The notes beneath the pieces are model-generated. The model was given only the letters and a program-made list of their open reading frames with translations. It ran no database searches and had not been told where the DNA came from. From contig CH002646.1 of assembly GCA_000149265.1 (NCBI GenBank), positions 404,637-468,636 on the forward strand: a stretch of DNA of 64,000 nt, given 5' to 3'. Shown here piece by piece: positions 21,493-33,600 of this stretch (its first letter is position 1; the number at the start of each line of letters is the position of its first letter). Source of the DNA: Ciona savignyi. Its lineage: Eukaryota > Chordata > Ascidiacea > Phlebobranchia > Cionidae. The translations under genes and the position numbers were made by a program.

Positions 21493-22997
21493 GAATAAAT
21501 GGGCGACAACTCTAGCAACGTGTCTTTATTTTTGTGTGTTTTAGCAAAAGTTTTGGCAAACGGCAAACACCAATGTTGTTACGTAAAAATTTTAAAGGAC
21601 GAAACACTGAAACGAAAAATTAAAACTATTTACGTAGTTAACAAACAATGTGTAGTTTTTCCTCACTTATATTGTAGCCTTTGAAAATGAATAAGTTGTC
21701 GCCCTTCCAAATATGTTTTATATGATATATAATTTATGTTGCCCTATGTTTAGGATTCTGACTTTAGTTTATTATACCTTTTTAGTTATGTGATTTGTTA
21801 TATAATACTCTTCCTGTTTTAACAATGAATTACATTCTATTTGGCTGCTTTTTACTTTGCTCTGATCATACATTCTTAATATTGGTTCTTAGCAATTTCC
21901 CTATTTTTGCATTGCTGTTTTTTTGCTTGGTAAATTGTCTAAAATGTATCAGGTATTTTATGGCCAAAATCCGCCTTGTGCGGTGTGTGAGGGGGGCCTT
22001 GACCGCTCATCTGTGTACTGTCGAAACCTTTGTCTTTGGTTTCCCACGGCCTGTAAATCGGTATTTCAATCCCCGCGCCGGGGTTTAATACTTCCTAGAC
22101 CATTTTTCATGCTTACAATGCCATGCTGTTTTGAATGCATGTATCAGTCAATGCTAAAACGTGGTTTAACAAAAGGAATCTAAGAAATCGCGCGGCTTTA
22201 AGGCCACAGTCTCCCTTGAAGGCATATTCCCGCTCCTGTTATCGTCGTATAACTAAACAAGAGTCTAAGAAATCGTGTAACGAAACCAGAGGCAAAATTG
22301 AATTAGTTAAGCTGTATATATTTTACTGTAATCGCATATAATCAAGATTAAAAGTACCTTCCGTGAAGTTTTCTGATTGCGAGAGTCACAAATATCACAG
22401 TTGGGATGTGTTTATTGTTTTTTTTCTTTTGTTTGGTCGCCTTTGTATTTGTATGTAGTGCCTCAAATATTTAACTACAAGCAATAATATTATGTTCTTT
22501 AATCCGTTCTAGGGCCGCTATGTTTAAATTACACAAAAATGGAAATGTTTATATATTTGTAACCCACACAAATGGGGTTGAGTTTAATTATATAATCTTT
22601 GTTCAATAAAAACTATGCTATACACATAACCTTCACAACAGCAGAACATAATACCCGATGAGAGATGGACAAGAAACCAAAATAATATTTTGACGTAGCG
22701 CATGAATGCTTGAATGGACCTTACCAAAATCTAATACCACAGAACATTATACGAGCCTTGAGTTTCACATGTATAAAGAAACGCGTTTGTTTCGTAATGT
22801 AAGAATAAAGCTAACCGTCAATATTTAATTATGATATGTTACTTTTGATTTTATGTTTACAGCTAGGAAAGGTAGCCTATATACTAGGATAAACAACACA
22901 TTATATGTCTCCTTGTTAAACTTCAGTCACGGCTAATTTATTTTCGTATTGTTATTATTTTGTTTTTGAGCGTTTAACAAATAAAATGTTTGATTGA
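21493..22997. other. downstream of the NLR remnant, no recognised gene
   Basis: It contains short open frames without family resemblance, AT-rich sequence and AATAAA at 22607. Part of it (about 22200-22920) is a diverged copy of 14320-15240, which would fit 3' regions of two related tandem genes. Confidence 0.45.
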
Positions 22998-23132
22998 TTG
23001 TATGATAGACACGTTCCTTCAATTTGGTAGAACCCATTAATCCATAGGGTTCCGGCAATGTCCGTTAAGTGCCTTGCCCATGAACAAAACCGACTAGCTA
23101 GCGACCAGTTTGGAATCTGCAACCTTTCGGTG
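22998..23132 (-). mobile_element. SINE fragment
   Basis: Head and core half only (CGTTCCTTCAATTTGGTAG to CAACCTTTCGG). Confidence 0.8.
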
Positions 23133-24163
23133 TCAGTTGAATATATCAAAATTGGATTGGAAACGTGGAAACCCATAAGTTTCTGCTTGCAGAAACAAAA
23201 AGGTTATTAGATAGGCTAACCAACGACATATAATAACTTGTTGTATGTCGTTGTGCTAACCAACCAAGAGTGTCTAGGCCTAGGGAACTCGAACATATAG
23301 CCCACACTCTTTAGCACCCCAGCTTTTCTTTTTGCTCTTATCGGGGCAAGCGCATTTGGCCGCTCGTCGCTAAACCAAAATGTCACTTTAGATTAGACTG
23401 TCCTTTTCAGTTTGTAAAGTCGGTGCTTGTCTGATTTCTGACTCCGATAACTTACAGCATAAAACTCAGAATATAGACGCACGGTAATATTTTATTCTGT
23501 AAGCTGCATTCTATTACTTAGAATGCAGCGCATAGTATCGCGGTGAGTAGCATTATGTTTTGTAGGTTACATACACAACAATATATAGCAAGGAGGGAAG
23601 ACTTTCGACGCCTATTTTAATTGCCATAATGACTGGCGTTTTAAATACAAAAGGCGGTGTACTCGTCGTAAATACGACGTAAATTGCTTGTTAGCAAAAA
23701 TACGTCTTGTTCCATAAACAATATATGTAAGCATTATACACAAACAATTATATGAATTCCCGAAAGCATCGATTCACCACACTCAAATGGATTAAAAATA
23801 GTGCTGGTAACACGCGGTTGACATTCTCTAGTTAAGTTAATTTCGTTTTCTTATTCAGTTTCCGTTTATTTCGGTTTTAATGCTTACAAATATTTAACAA
23901 GAGAGCAAAGCTGCAAAAACAACATCGGTAGTAGCGAGTCACCACTGCACAAAAATTAAAAGAAGACGCTTATGTAAAAAGCAACAAAGATGCATTAATA
24001 AAATTAAAATAAAACTTTGAACTTATTGAAATTCGACTTGATAAAAATGTATAATATTATATTACTGATGATTTAATATTATATTACGGATGATATGTTT
24101 GTGATGTCACACTCACGTCACAAGACTAAAAGCAATGTATTTACAAAATGCCAGCAATGAATT
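23133..24163. other. intergenic stretch
   Basis: No coding region seen. Two small perfect 10-bp hairpins occur, near 23200-23233 (CAACGACATA / TATGTCGTTG) and 23503-23529 (GCTGCATTCT / AGAATGCAGC). Confidence 0.5.
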
Positions 24164-24677
24164 AGTCCGGGAGCCCGTAGGGGTCAACATAGCTGGAAAA
24201 GTAACCAATTTTCTTCTATATAGCAATGATCTATGTATATTTCCATGAAAGAAAATGGACGTCTGCCGGGCACATTGTGGTGGATGTGGTCAGGGGGGCG
24301 TAAAGAGGAGACCCATAAATTGAGCTAGATTAGCTTGTAAGGTAACCCGACGAAACATATTGGAAAATGCTCGGCATATCCCATGGTATCATGAATGGCT
24401 ATTGCCAGACATTTCAAGTGGTGGGAAGTGCCCGCCAGACCCACATAACTAGTACCCCAAAATTGAGCTAGATTAGCTCATGAGGTAACCCGATGAAACT
24501 AAATGAAAAATGTTCGTCATGGTCTACGGTATCGTAAATCGCCAATGCCAGACGATTTAAGTGGTGGACTGTGCCTGCCAGACGCCCTTAAATGCCCCAT
24601 GTTCCAAAAATTGAGCTAGATTAGCTCATGAGGTAACCCGATGAAACTAAATGAAAAAGGTTCGTCATGGTCTACGG

Positions 24678-25034
24678 CAGTGGTTCCCAACCTTTTTTAG
24701 TGTCGGGGCCAAATTTCAAATTTTAGAATACGTATGGAGCCGCATGAAAACACTCATAAAAACATGAAAAATTGAAAACACACTGCTTTAAGAAAACAGT
24801 GACGTAACAATAGCAGCCTTTTCACAACTTTCCTTGCCTCTAATCTTAACTATGAAGTTAAAACTCTTTTCCCAGCCTTCAAATTGAACAAGGGTAATTT
24901 TAGAATACTAATTTTTTTTTATTATTAGAATCAGATTCTAATATTTTAAGGGGCTTTTCTAAGGTCAATGAGAGCCGCAAGAAGGCTAGCTGGGAGCCGC
25001 ATGCGGCCCTCGGAGCCGCGGTTGGGAATCACTG
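24678..25034. mobile_element. hAT-like MITE nested in the left arm
   Basis: The element is 357 bp. Its ends are CAGTGGTTCCCAACC and, as reverse complement, CAGTGATTCCCAACC, typical of hAT elements. It interrupts a subunit of the transposon arm. The left flank GTCTACGG would be the 8-bp target; the right flank reads GTCTTATC, consistent with loss of four bases of the second target copy. Confidence 0.75.
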
Positions 25035-25467
25035 GTCTTATCGTAAATCGCCGATGCCAGACGATTTAAGTGGTGGACTCTGCCTGCCAGACGCCCTCAA
25101 ATGTCCCATGTTCCAAAAATTGAGCTAAATTAGCACAAAAGGTAACCTCACGAAACATATTAAAAAATGTCTGACATAGCCAAGGGTATAATAAATGAAC
25201 TATTGCAAGACATTTTCTAGTGGTTGGGGTGTGCCCGACAGACCCACATACCTAGTAGCCTATCCCAAAGTTGTTGTAGAACCCGATGAAACCAAATAAA
25301 AAATTTTGAGCAGGATATAAAGCATCATAAATCTCCACTGCCAGACATTTTTAGTGATGGAATGTGCCTGGCATATATATTCTAACGTCCAAACTACGCC
25401 AGATGGGGCACATTTTTTCTCCGGAAGTTGAAGAGTTTAGACCCAAAGGTGCGCGAAATATTACAAA

Positions 25468-27556
25468 ATGATGCGTTTTCCATCAGACGCACATCAAAAG
25501 ATTATAGCAGATCGTGATTCTGCATCCACAATGAAAGGAATCGTTTCCTTTCGAAATTCTGTGAACGCAATGCGCCGTTGGTCATTGACTATGACACAGC
25601 GGTCTATGGCAGTCACAGAGCTCAGAAGATTAACCGGACTTGAATTTAGGGAAAGTGCAGCAGCTCAATGCCGTCCTTCAAGAATAAAAAAGGACAACTG
25701 TCATATGGCGGCACTGAGTGCAAAAGTTGACCTATTCGGAAATCCATTTGCAGAAGATGCTCCAATTTCTTTAGTAAATATTGCTACCGGTCATGTAGCA
25801 TCTAAAGATACCGAATCATATCTAACCAATACGCTGAGAAGAGGACAGGATAAAAAAGAGAAATTTCAACAAGAATGGAACTCCAACAGCAATCGATTTC
25901 TTCAACCTGTGAAACGCACGCCTGTACAAAACTTCGCTTCTCAGAACTTGAAGCAAAAGGCCAAAGTACCATCCTTGCAGAAGGCAAAAACAACTGCTGA
26001 GGGACTGAGAGACATGTTTCTGCGTATGATTGTAGTTGTAGCAGAGAAGACAGCATTTGACCTACGGAATGTTATATCCTATCCAATTACAACATATCCA
26101 TTGTCCCTTGCACACTGTGACGGGGCGCCTGTGAAAACCGACAAATCAGCCTTGCTGAAAAAGCTCGAATCACTTAAGACAGAAATATTCACCGAAACGG
26201 ATTTACCGACGACCTATTTACAGGTATATGACGGAGGACTTCTTTTGCATTCTGTTTATTCGACAAGTACCTTGAGTGTTCCATTAAAAGAAGTGCAGTT
26301 GGTTCAGCATATGTGATTACCGGACCAAATCAGACTATCAGGCAGAGAAGACAAAAGCTTCTCACTAATGGAAAATTCAAAAACGAACTAGCCAAGTTTC
26401 TTTTACAAGAGTGGGGGAAATATTACAACTGGCACCTGTTTAGTGGGAAGACCTTGATTGCTTCCTATGGTGGCGAGTGCTTCCAATACGTTCCCGACAG
26501 ACAACATCATATCAATGTAACTAATCCAGTACACCTTCAAGCCGATCATGAAGAGGCGGATACGCTGATTGCATTTCATATTGCGAAAACAACAGCAGGA
26601 CATGTTATAGTGCGGGCATCCGACACAGACGTCTTGGTGATATTAATTGGTGCTCTTGGAGCGCAACGCCAAGAAGTCCGGTGTAGAGCCAACATTGTAA
26701 TGGATTGTGGAATGGGAAAAAGCACGAGGTTTATCAACGTGACTAACATAGTGATCATGTTCTTGATGAGCGCCAACCTGGACTTTTAAAAGCACTCCCT
26801 GGATACCATGCATTTACTGGATGTGATTTCACTTCGGCCTTTTACAGGGAAGCACAACATGTTTGTATGAGAGCATGGCTTAATTTACAATTTGTTCTTT
26901 TTGTTTAGGAAAGGCAAAAGTAAACCATTTGATCTCCTTGAGGGTGACAAAAGTGGGTGTTACGTTAATCTTTTTATCGGTATGGGAGAGATGCAGAGAA
27001 TTGAGTTTAATGTCGCATCCGAGTTTATTTGTCGCATGTATGGACAGAGTGAAATTCGTGATGTCAATGAAGCACGATACAACACACTTCTACAAATGAA
27101 CGGCAAACTTGATCAGGTAATTGCGGTACAAAATGCGTTAATTTCATATCACCGGTTCTTAAATATCCTACAACAAATGTAACAACACGGGTTCATTGAC
27201 TTTTAGGGAAATCCACTGGCAAACATTAAACGAGTCGACTGTGCTTTACTACCACCCTGCATCCGAACTCTCGAGATAAAGATCCAACGGACGAAGTACA
27301 TTGCAGGATTGTGTATGCGTGCTGCGACAGAATCTCCCACAAATGGGTTAGTTCCAACCGTCTATGGATGGTGTGTGGAGAACGGTATTTTTGTGCCATT
27401 GTAGTCTAGGGTCCTAGTATACCCGACAGGTTGTTTGAAGATAGAAATGCAGAAGATATTGCAGAAACCGACAGTCAGTTAATAATAGAAATAACTGACG
27501 AAGCATGGAGCGAAGACTCGGACTCCGATGCGGATGAGGAAGAAGAACAGGAATGA
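25468..27556 (+). pseudogene. transposon-encoded protein of an uncharacterised metazoan family
   Basis: Three exons: 25468-26847, 26909-27116 and 27207-27556. Exon 1 holds a basic N-terminal half, a YDGGLLLHSVY segment, and then ADHEEADTLIAFHIAK followed about 15 residues later by RASDTDVLVILIG. Next comes LPGYHAFTGCDFTSAF, continuing across the first intron with KGKSKPFDLL. Exon 3 has CALLPPCIRTLEIKIQRTKY, a GWCVENG segment and an acidic tail (EDSDSDADEEEEQE). I recall this order from many unnamed cnidarian, mollusc and fish proteins. The EAD...DTD acidic pair resembles FEN1/XPG-type (PIN-like) nucleases, by inference. Frameshifts lie near 26275-26300, between about 26700 and 26789, and near 27402. 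The exon 1 donor reads ACAG|GGAAGC instead of GT. This copy is dead. Confidence 0.6.
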
Positions 27557-28632
27557 TTTAGTCAATGACGGAACATTAGCCTACGTTGTTTTGTGAACAT
27601 CAATAAATACTTCGTTACGCTGTTTGGCTATCAAATTATTAAATTCACATATCACTTTTGCGATTTACGATTCCTTAAAACCTGCCCAACATTTTTTATT
27701 TGGTTTCATCGGGTTACCGCATGTGCAAATCTAGCTCAATTTTGGGGTAGTCTACTAGTTATAGGGATCTGGCGGGCACTACCCACCACCAGATATATCT
27801 GGCTATATCCATTCATGATACACTCGGCTGTGCCGATCATTTTCTAGTATGTTTCGTGAGGTTACCTTTTAAGCTAATCTAGCTCAATTTTTGGAACGTG
27901 GGGCATATTGGGGGCGTCTGGCAGGCACAGTCCACCACTTAAATCGTCTGGCATTGGCGATTTACGTTACCGTAAACCATGACGAACATTTTTCATTTAG
28001 TTTCATCGGGTTACCTCATGAGCTAATCTAGCTCAATTTTGGGGTACTAGTTATGTGGGTCTGGCGGGCACTCCCACCACCTAGAAATGTCTGGCAATAG
28101 CCATTCATGATACCATGGGATATGCCGAGCATTTTCCAATATGTTTCGTGAGGTTACCTTACAAGCTAATCTAGCTCAATTTTTTGGAACATGGGGCATT
28201 TGAGGGCGTCTGGCAGGCACTGTCCACCACTTAAATCGTCTGGCATTGGCGATTTACGATACCGTAGACCATGACGAACATTTTTCAATTAGTTTCAACG
28301 GGTTACCTCATGAGCTAATCTAGCTCAATTTTGGGGTACTAGTTATGTGGGTCTGGCGGGCACTTCCCACCACTTGAAATGTCTGGCAATAGCCATTCAT
28401 GATACCATGGGATATGCCGAGCATTTTCCAATATGTTTCGTCGGGTTACCTTACAAGCTAATCTAGCTCAATTTGTGGGTCTCCTCTTTACGCCCCCCTG
28501 ACCACATCCACCACAATGTGCCCGGCAGACGTCCATTTTCTTTCATGGAAATATACATAGAAAATTGCTATATAGAAGAAAATTGGTTACTTTTTCAGCT
28601 ATGTTGACCCCTACGGGCTCCCGTACTAAATA

Positions 28633-28885
28633 CGCAGAAGCATAAAAATATACTTTACAGAACTAAAATCCACCGTTTTCAATTACCAAATAGGCCAATA
28701 AAACTACTGTTTAATAATGGGGTAAAATTAAGAATATACAGGTATTAAAATATTTTAACAATAAAATATGTCGGAAAGAATGCACTCTAATCTAAATTTG
28801 TCCAAAAATTTCTAACTTGAAAAACATGATGTATTACACAACAAATATTTGAATAAATTTCTTAGCGAAACATGTTTAAATGGAG
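28633..28885 (-). other. 3' untranslated region candidate of the PARP14-like gene
   Basis: About 250 bases separate the stop codon from the transposon end at 28632. There is no clear AATAAA on the minus strand; an ATTAAA variant lies near 28710. The 3' end may be provided there. Confidence 0.35.
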
Positions 28886-30638
28886 TTAAGAATAAGTCAA
28901 AACGTAATCAGGATAAACACTGGCGTCTTTGAACACAACAAACATTCCTGGATTGTTCATATCGTTAACGACACTATCATAGAGATCGTTTTTAAGTCCT
29001 CCAGGCTTTGTAGGGGCAGTTATCATTGAAGAGTCGCCCTGACAATATTCCCCCGTTATAACTTTAGCAAGAAACATGGTACGGTAACTGTTTGTTCCAG
29101 GTGACGTAAATCCATGCGAGTAGTTCGCCTGGACTGCAAAGTACACTCCCTTTCCAAAGGCAGTGGCTGAAAGAAAAGTGGTTTGTGCCATATTGGTAAA
29201 AGTATTATGTAAAATCAGGTGGTCTATTAGTCGAAAGGTTATTTGATTAAAACCAGTCGTAAGCAGTCGTTTTTTTCTTGTGCAAGGTAGCGTGGCCTGA
29301 ACTCCGATTATTAGGTTTAACTGAAAAGATTTTATTGCTTCACTTAAAACATATTAGCTCGACCATTAGAAGTAAGAGGATATTCATGTTTATCCCCATG
29401 AATGGGAAAACCAAGGGAGTTATCACACGGGCAATCGTCATATCACCTCGTGCCCATCATCGGGTTACCGGAACTATTGCAGTGTGTTGTATATGATAGA
29501 CACGTTCCTTCAATTTGGTAGAACCCATTAATCCGCTGGGTTCAGGCAATGTCCTAAAAGTGCCTTGCCCAAGGACACAACCGACTAGCTAGCGACCAGT
29601 TTCGCACCTGCAACCTTTTGATTGAAAGGCAACGCACTTATCCGCTAGACCAGCCGGCCGGACGATTAATTAAGTTTTGGCAATTTATAATTCGTTAATT
29701 GCCCACGATTTGTTATCCTGTGAACTAGGGAAAAATACTTTTTATTCCAATCAAACCCTCATTTCTTACCGTTCTTTCCAGCATGGCTCCTATCAAAGCC
29801 GTCTTTATAGATCTTTGCACAAACATCGTTGCTGGTACCGTGAAACAATTCACGCGTGACTGGATTCTGTATGCCTGCTCGCGCCATATTGTTTTTGACT
29901 TTTTCCTCTTGTGCCAAAAACTGCTTGTAGAGCGCTACATTCTGGATTCGTTCCAACTGAAAAGGTTGATGAAAAGATAGTAAGTACGTAAATGAAAGGC
30001 TTAGTGCATGTTGAACAGGCTGTATTTAGTTTAGCTTAGTTTTTTTTTACCATTCTTTATTACATTACTCAACAATGGCATAATTATTTTTAGTTAAAAC
30101 GAAAACACCATAACAGTTATTTTCAGGAGATGATAAAAAAATTAAGTTTGTTTTTACAATTGGCAGTTCCTATATTTTTTTTAAGTTAATGTTCTTTTAA
30201 TTATTTTTTTAAGAAGCGAAAATGTGAAAAAAAGTTTGGATTAATGGCATAGGCACGGCAGTTATGTTAGTTGGGTTAGGACAGAATAGGATAAAATATC
30301 CACATTTTGTAACATTAACCAAATGAGACAACTGACCAAGATTATAAAGGGATAGGTAGGTATTAGGTCAATCTTAGCCATGCGCACTTTTTCCTGGTGT
30401 ATTCCTCCAAAACATCAATTAAGTTCAAACCAACACAAATTAAAAATTCCAAGATATAGAAAATGTGCAAACAGAATGATCAAATTAAGTACATTGGAAC
30501 CTACTTTAACCACGTTTTTTATGAATGCGTTTCCAGATTGAAATTTTTGAAGAACGTCAGTGTATTCTGTGCTGTTGGAATGTACTGGATATACCGCCCA
30601 TGGCTGGCCTTGAAGATCCTCCCACGTTGGCGGTAAAA
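28886..30638 (-). CDS. PARP14-like exons 35-37 (ADP-ribosyltransferase domain)
   Basis: Exons are 30505-30638, 29770-29956 and 28886-29166. The domain starts LPPTWEDLQGQPWAVYPVHS, then RIQNVALYKQFL. The nicotinamide-site His lies in ELFHGTSND, the NAD-site Tyr in FGKGVYFAVQANYS, and the C-terminal strand reads VYPDYVLTYS followed by the stop. Aligned by eye with vertebrate PARP14 (YPEYL...), the catalytic-Glu position of PARP1 is hydrophobic, which predicts mono- rather than poly-ADP-ribosylation. Exon 35's acceptor is embedded in the edge of the 24-bp array 30639-31223. Confidence 0.93.
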
Positions 30639-33600
30639 CTGTAGAACACCATTTTAGTTTAACTGCAGAACACCATTTTATTTTAACTGCACAACACCAT
30701 TTAAGTTTAACTATAGAACACCATTTCAGTTTAACTGCAGAACACCATTTTAGTTTAACTGCAGAACACCATTTTATTTTAACTGCACAACACCATTTAA
30801 GTTTAACTGTAGAACACCATTTCAGTTTAACTGCAGAACACCATTTCAGTTTAACTGTAGAACACCATTTCCGTTTAACTGCAGAACACCATTTCCGTTT
30901 AACTGCACAACACCATTTCAGTTTAACTGCAGAACACCATTTCCGTTTAACTGCACAACACCATTTCAGTTTAACTGTACAACACCATTTAAGTTTAACT
31001 TTAAAACACCATTTTAGTTGAACTGCAGAACACCATTTTAGTTTAACTGCAGAACACCATTTCCGTTTAACTGCACAACACCATTTCAGTTTAACTGCAC
31101 AACACCATTTAAGTTTAACTTTAGAACACCATTTCAGTTTAACTGCAGAACACTATTTCAGTTTAACTGTAGAACACCATTTCAGTTTAACTGTAGAACA
31201 CCATTTTAGTTTAACTGTAGAAGAGCATAATAGGGTAAAATCAGGTATTCATGTTTATCCCTGGAACAGGAAAACACAGGGAATTCATTAACATACAACA
31301 TGCATGTCCGTAGTCAAGCAACCCAATTAATACACAATGTAATATGTAGGATAGGATATGTTTACATTTATTAGTTGTACAACAGAGGATTTTATAATTG
31401 ATGGTGATTTGTTTATTTCCATAAATGTTGTGCATTCACGGTATCGATCATAAACACCACATTGTATTAGTTTGGTCCGGCCAGTTAGTCTGGAGGTTAA
31501 GTACGTCTGTCGCCTTTCAATCGAAAGGTTGCAGATGCGAAACTGGTCGCTAGCTAGTCAGTTGTGTCCTTGGGCAAGGCACTTAGCGGACATTGCCTGA
31601 ACTCAACGGTTTAATAGGTTCTACCAAATTGAAACCATGTGAATCATACACAACACACTGCAATAGCTCCGGTAACCCGACAGTGGGCGTGAGGTAATCT
31701 GACGATTGCCCGTGTGTTAACCCCCATGGTTTTCCTGATGGGGATAAACATGAATATCATAGCTACTCATATCTGACGGAATAGCTTGGTAGCTTGGTGC
31801 TTTAACTTTCAGTTAATAGGTGGTAGGATCGAAACTGGTTTCTAGCTAGTTGGCTGTGTTCTTGTGCAAGGCACTTATTACCTAAACCAGTAAACTAACA
31901 GGTACAGTGGAACCCCGCTTGGAGACCACCTCGATAACACGACCACCTCATTATCAGGACCACTTTAGTGCGGTCCCGAATAATTTACTATGGTAATGCA
32001 TTGCATTCTGTTTCAATAACGCGACCACCCCGGTTACCAGACCAGGACCGCCATATTTTGGTCCAAAACTTCAAATTTGACTCCGCTTAAGTGACCACAT
32101 GTGCTAAATAATTTGCCTTTGTCACCAAAATAACAAGGTTAAATTTCTTTTACGATCAAAACATTAAGAATAAATGAGCGCACACACAAAAAAATGTGGC
32201 AAACAGAACTGAATCCTACAAGATAAACTTTAGTATTAAATTCCTTCTGCAGTATCTGATAAAAATAATGGCATTTGGTGAAAAATTAGTAAAAATGCAG
32301 ACGTTTAGGCTGCATATGACGACAACTTGCTGCAAATCAAAATTCACTAACAGGACCACCCCGCTAACGCGACCGCTTGATCACGGTCCCATAGGTGGTC
32401 AGGTAAGCGGGGTTCAACTGTATATTAAAATTAAAACTGAAACAACATCTTATTCAAATACAATAGAGTAAATAGACCCCAAAACATCATAGTAAGTCTA
32501 TTAACAATGATAACACGTGGATATCCTGTTGTCTATGATTACCTGTTTCCCCTTTAACGTTTCTGTTGAGCTTTAAGGTCTGTCCAGTATTGCGAACAGT
32601 TGCTTGCATTTTGAAAAAATTAACATCACACATCTGTTTCCCACCTTGAATACGGAAAGAAACAGAAGTCTTGCCCTTCGGCTTTTTCTACAGGAAAAAC
32701 CGAAATGAGATTATAAATATTTGTATATGGAGTATAAAAATCATACAAATTTTCACACAAATTATTTTTTCATACAAATTAAACTTTGGTAAGAACATCA
32801 CCTGTTCATTTGTGCCAGATTTCCAAAGTTCTTACCAAACAAATTTTTACACAAATCAACCTTGAAAAGCATACCATCTAAGACTTCAATGCAAATTTAA
32901 TAGAAAATCCTTCACAAACTCAAACCTTATATGCTTCCTCCAGCCTTAAATTGTCACTGACATGAAAATCCACTGGTTTGCCAGTATCTCCGTAGGACCA
33001 CATTACTGACTCCGCGCATGTGATTGCCTTCTGGAACTCATGCAAAATGCTCCATGCTTCTCCATATGCATCCTGGACCTTATCTTTCATGCCACTAAAG
33101 ACCAGCCTTGTCAAATAACTGACAAAAAGTATGTTGTTTAGTATAGCTAAGTTTTTTGCCCCTTCATTACATTAAAGAAATAGCACAGTTATTTATAGTC
33201 AAGGAGGCAGGATAAAACGGCAAAACAACAGTAGTTAAAACACATTAGTGAATACACACTGCTTTCCCATTAACAGGGACAAAACATAGGAGCCCTGTAA
33301 TATTGCATTATACCTTAAGTTGCAAAAATAGAACACAAAGTTATCTGACAATTAGTCATATTTAAAACACTTTTATCTTCATGCTCAGACATAATCATGA
33401 TTATTCTATTAAAATTTCTATCAAACTAGTTGCGCTTTTAATATTTAATAAGATATGGAGATTAAAGAAATAACAATATATACCTAAGCCAAAGGGTTAC
33501 AGGTTCGAAATGGGTCACTAGCATAGTCGGTTGTGTTCTTGGGCAAGGCACTTGTAATAGCTCTGGTAACCCGACAGTGGGCGCAAGGTGATCTGATGAT

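Larger units (their letters stand above)
24164..28632 (+). mobile_element. long-TIR DNA transposon with compound inverted repeats
   Basis: The left arm (24164 to about 25400) is the reverse complement of the right arm (about 27690-28632). Both outer ends read GGGAGCCCGTAGGGGTCAAC, and TA is a possible target duplication just outside (GTCC / GTAC precede GGGAGC). Each arm is built of tandem subunits of about 140-150 bp in two alternating types. Each subunit starts around the motif AATTGAGCTAGATTAGCTCA and ends near TGCC(C/T)GCCAGAC. The core (25468-27556) encodes one protein. Arm length, subunit structure and a single large gene mark a self-contained mobile element. I do not recognise its superfamily. 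Confidence 0.8.

Noticed and set aside
30639..31223. Possible CRISPR-like array of 24-bp repeats
   Set aside because: The units are contiguous with no unique spacers and lie in an intron of a eukaryotic gene; it is a minisatellite.
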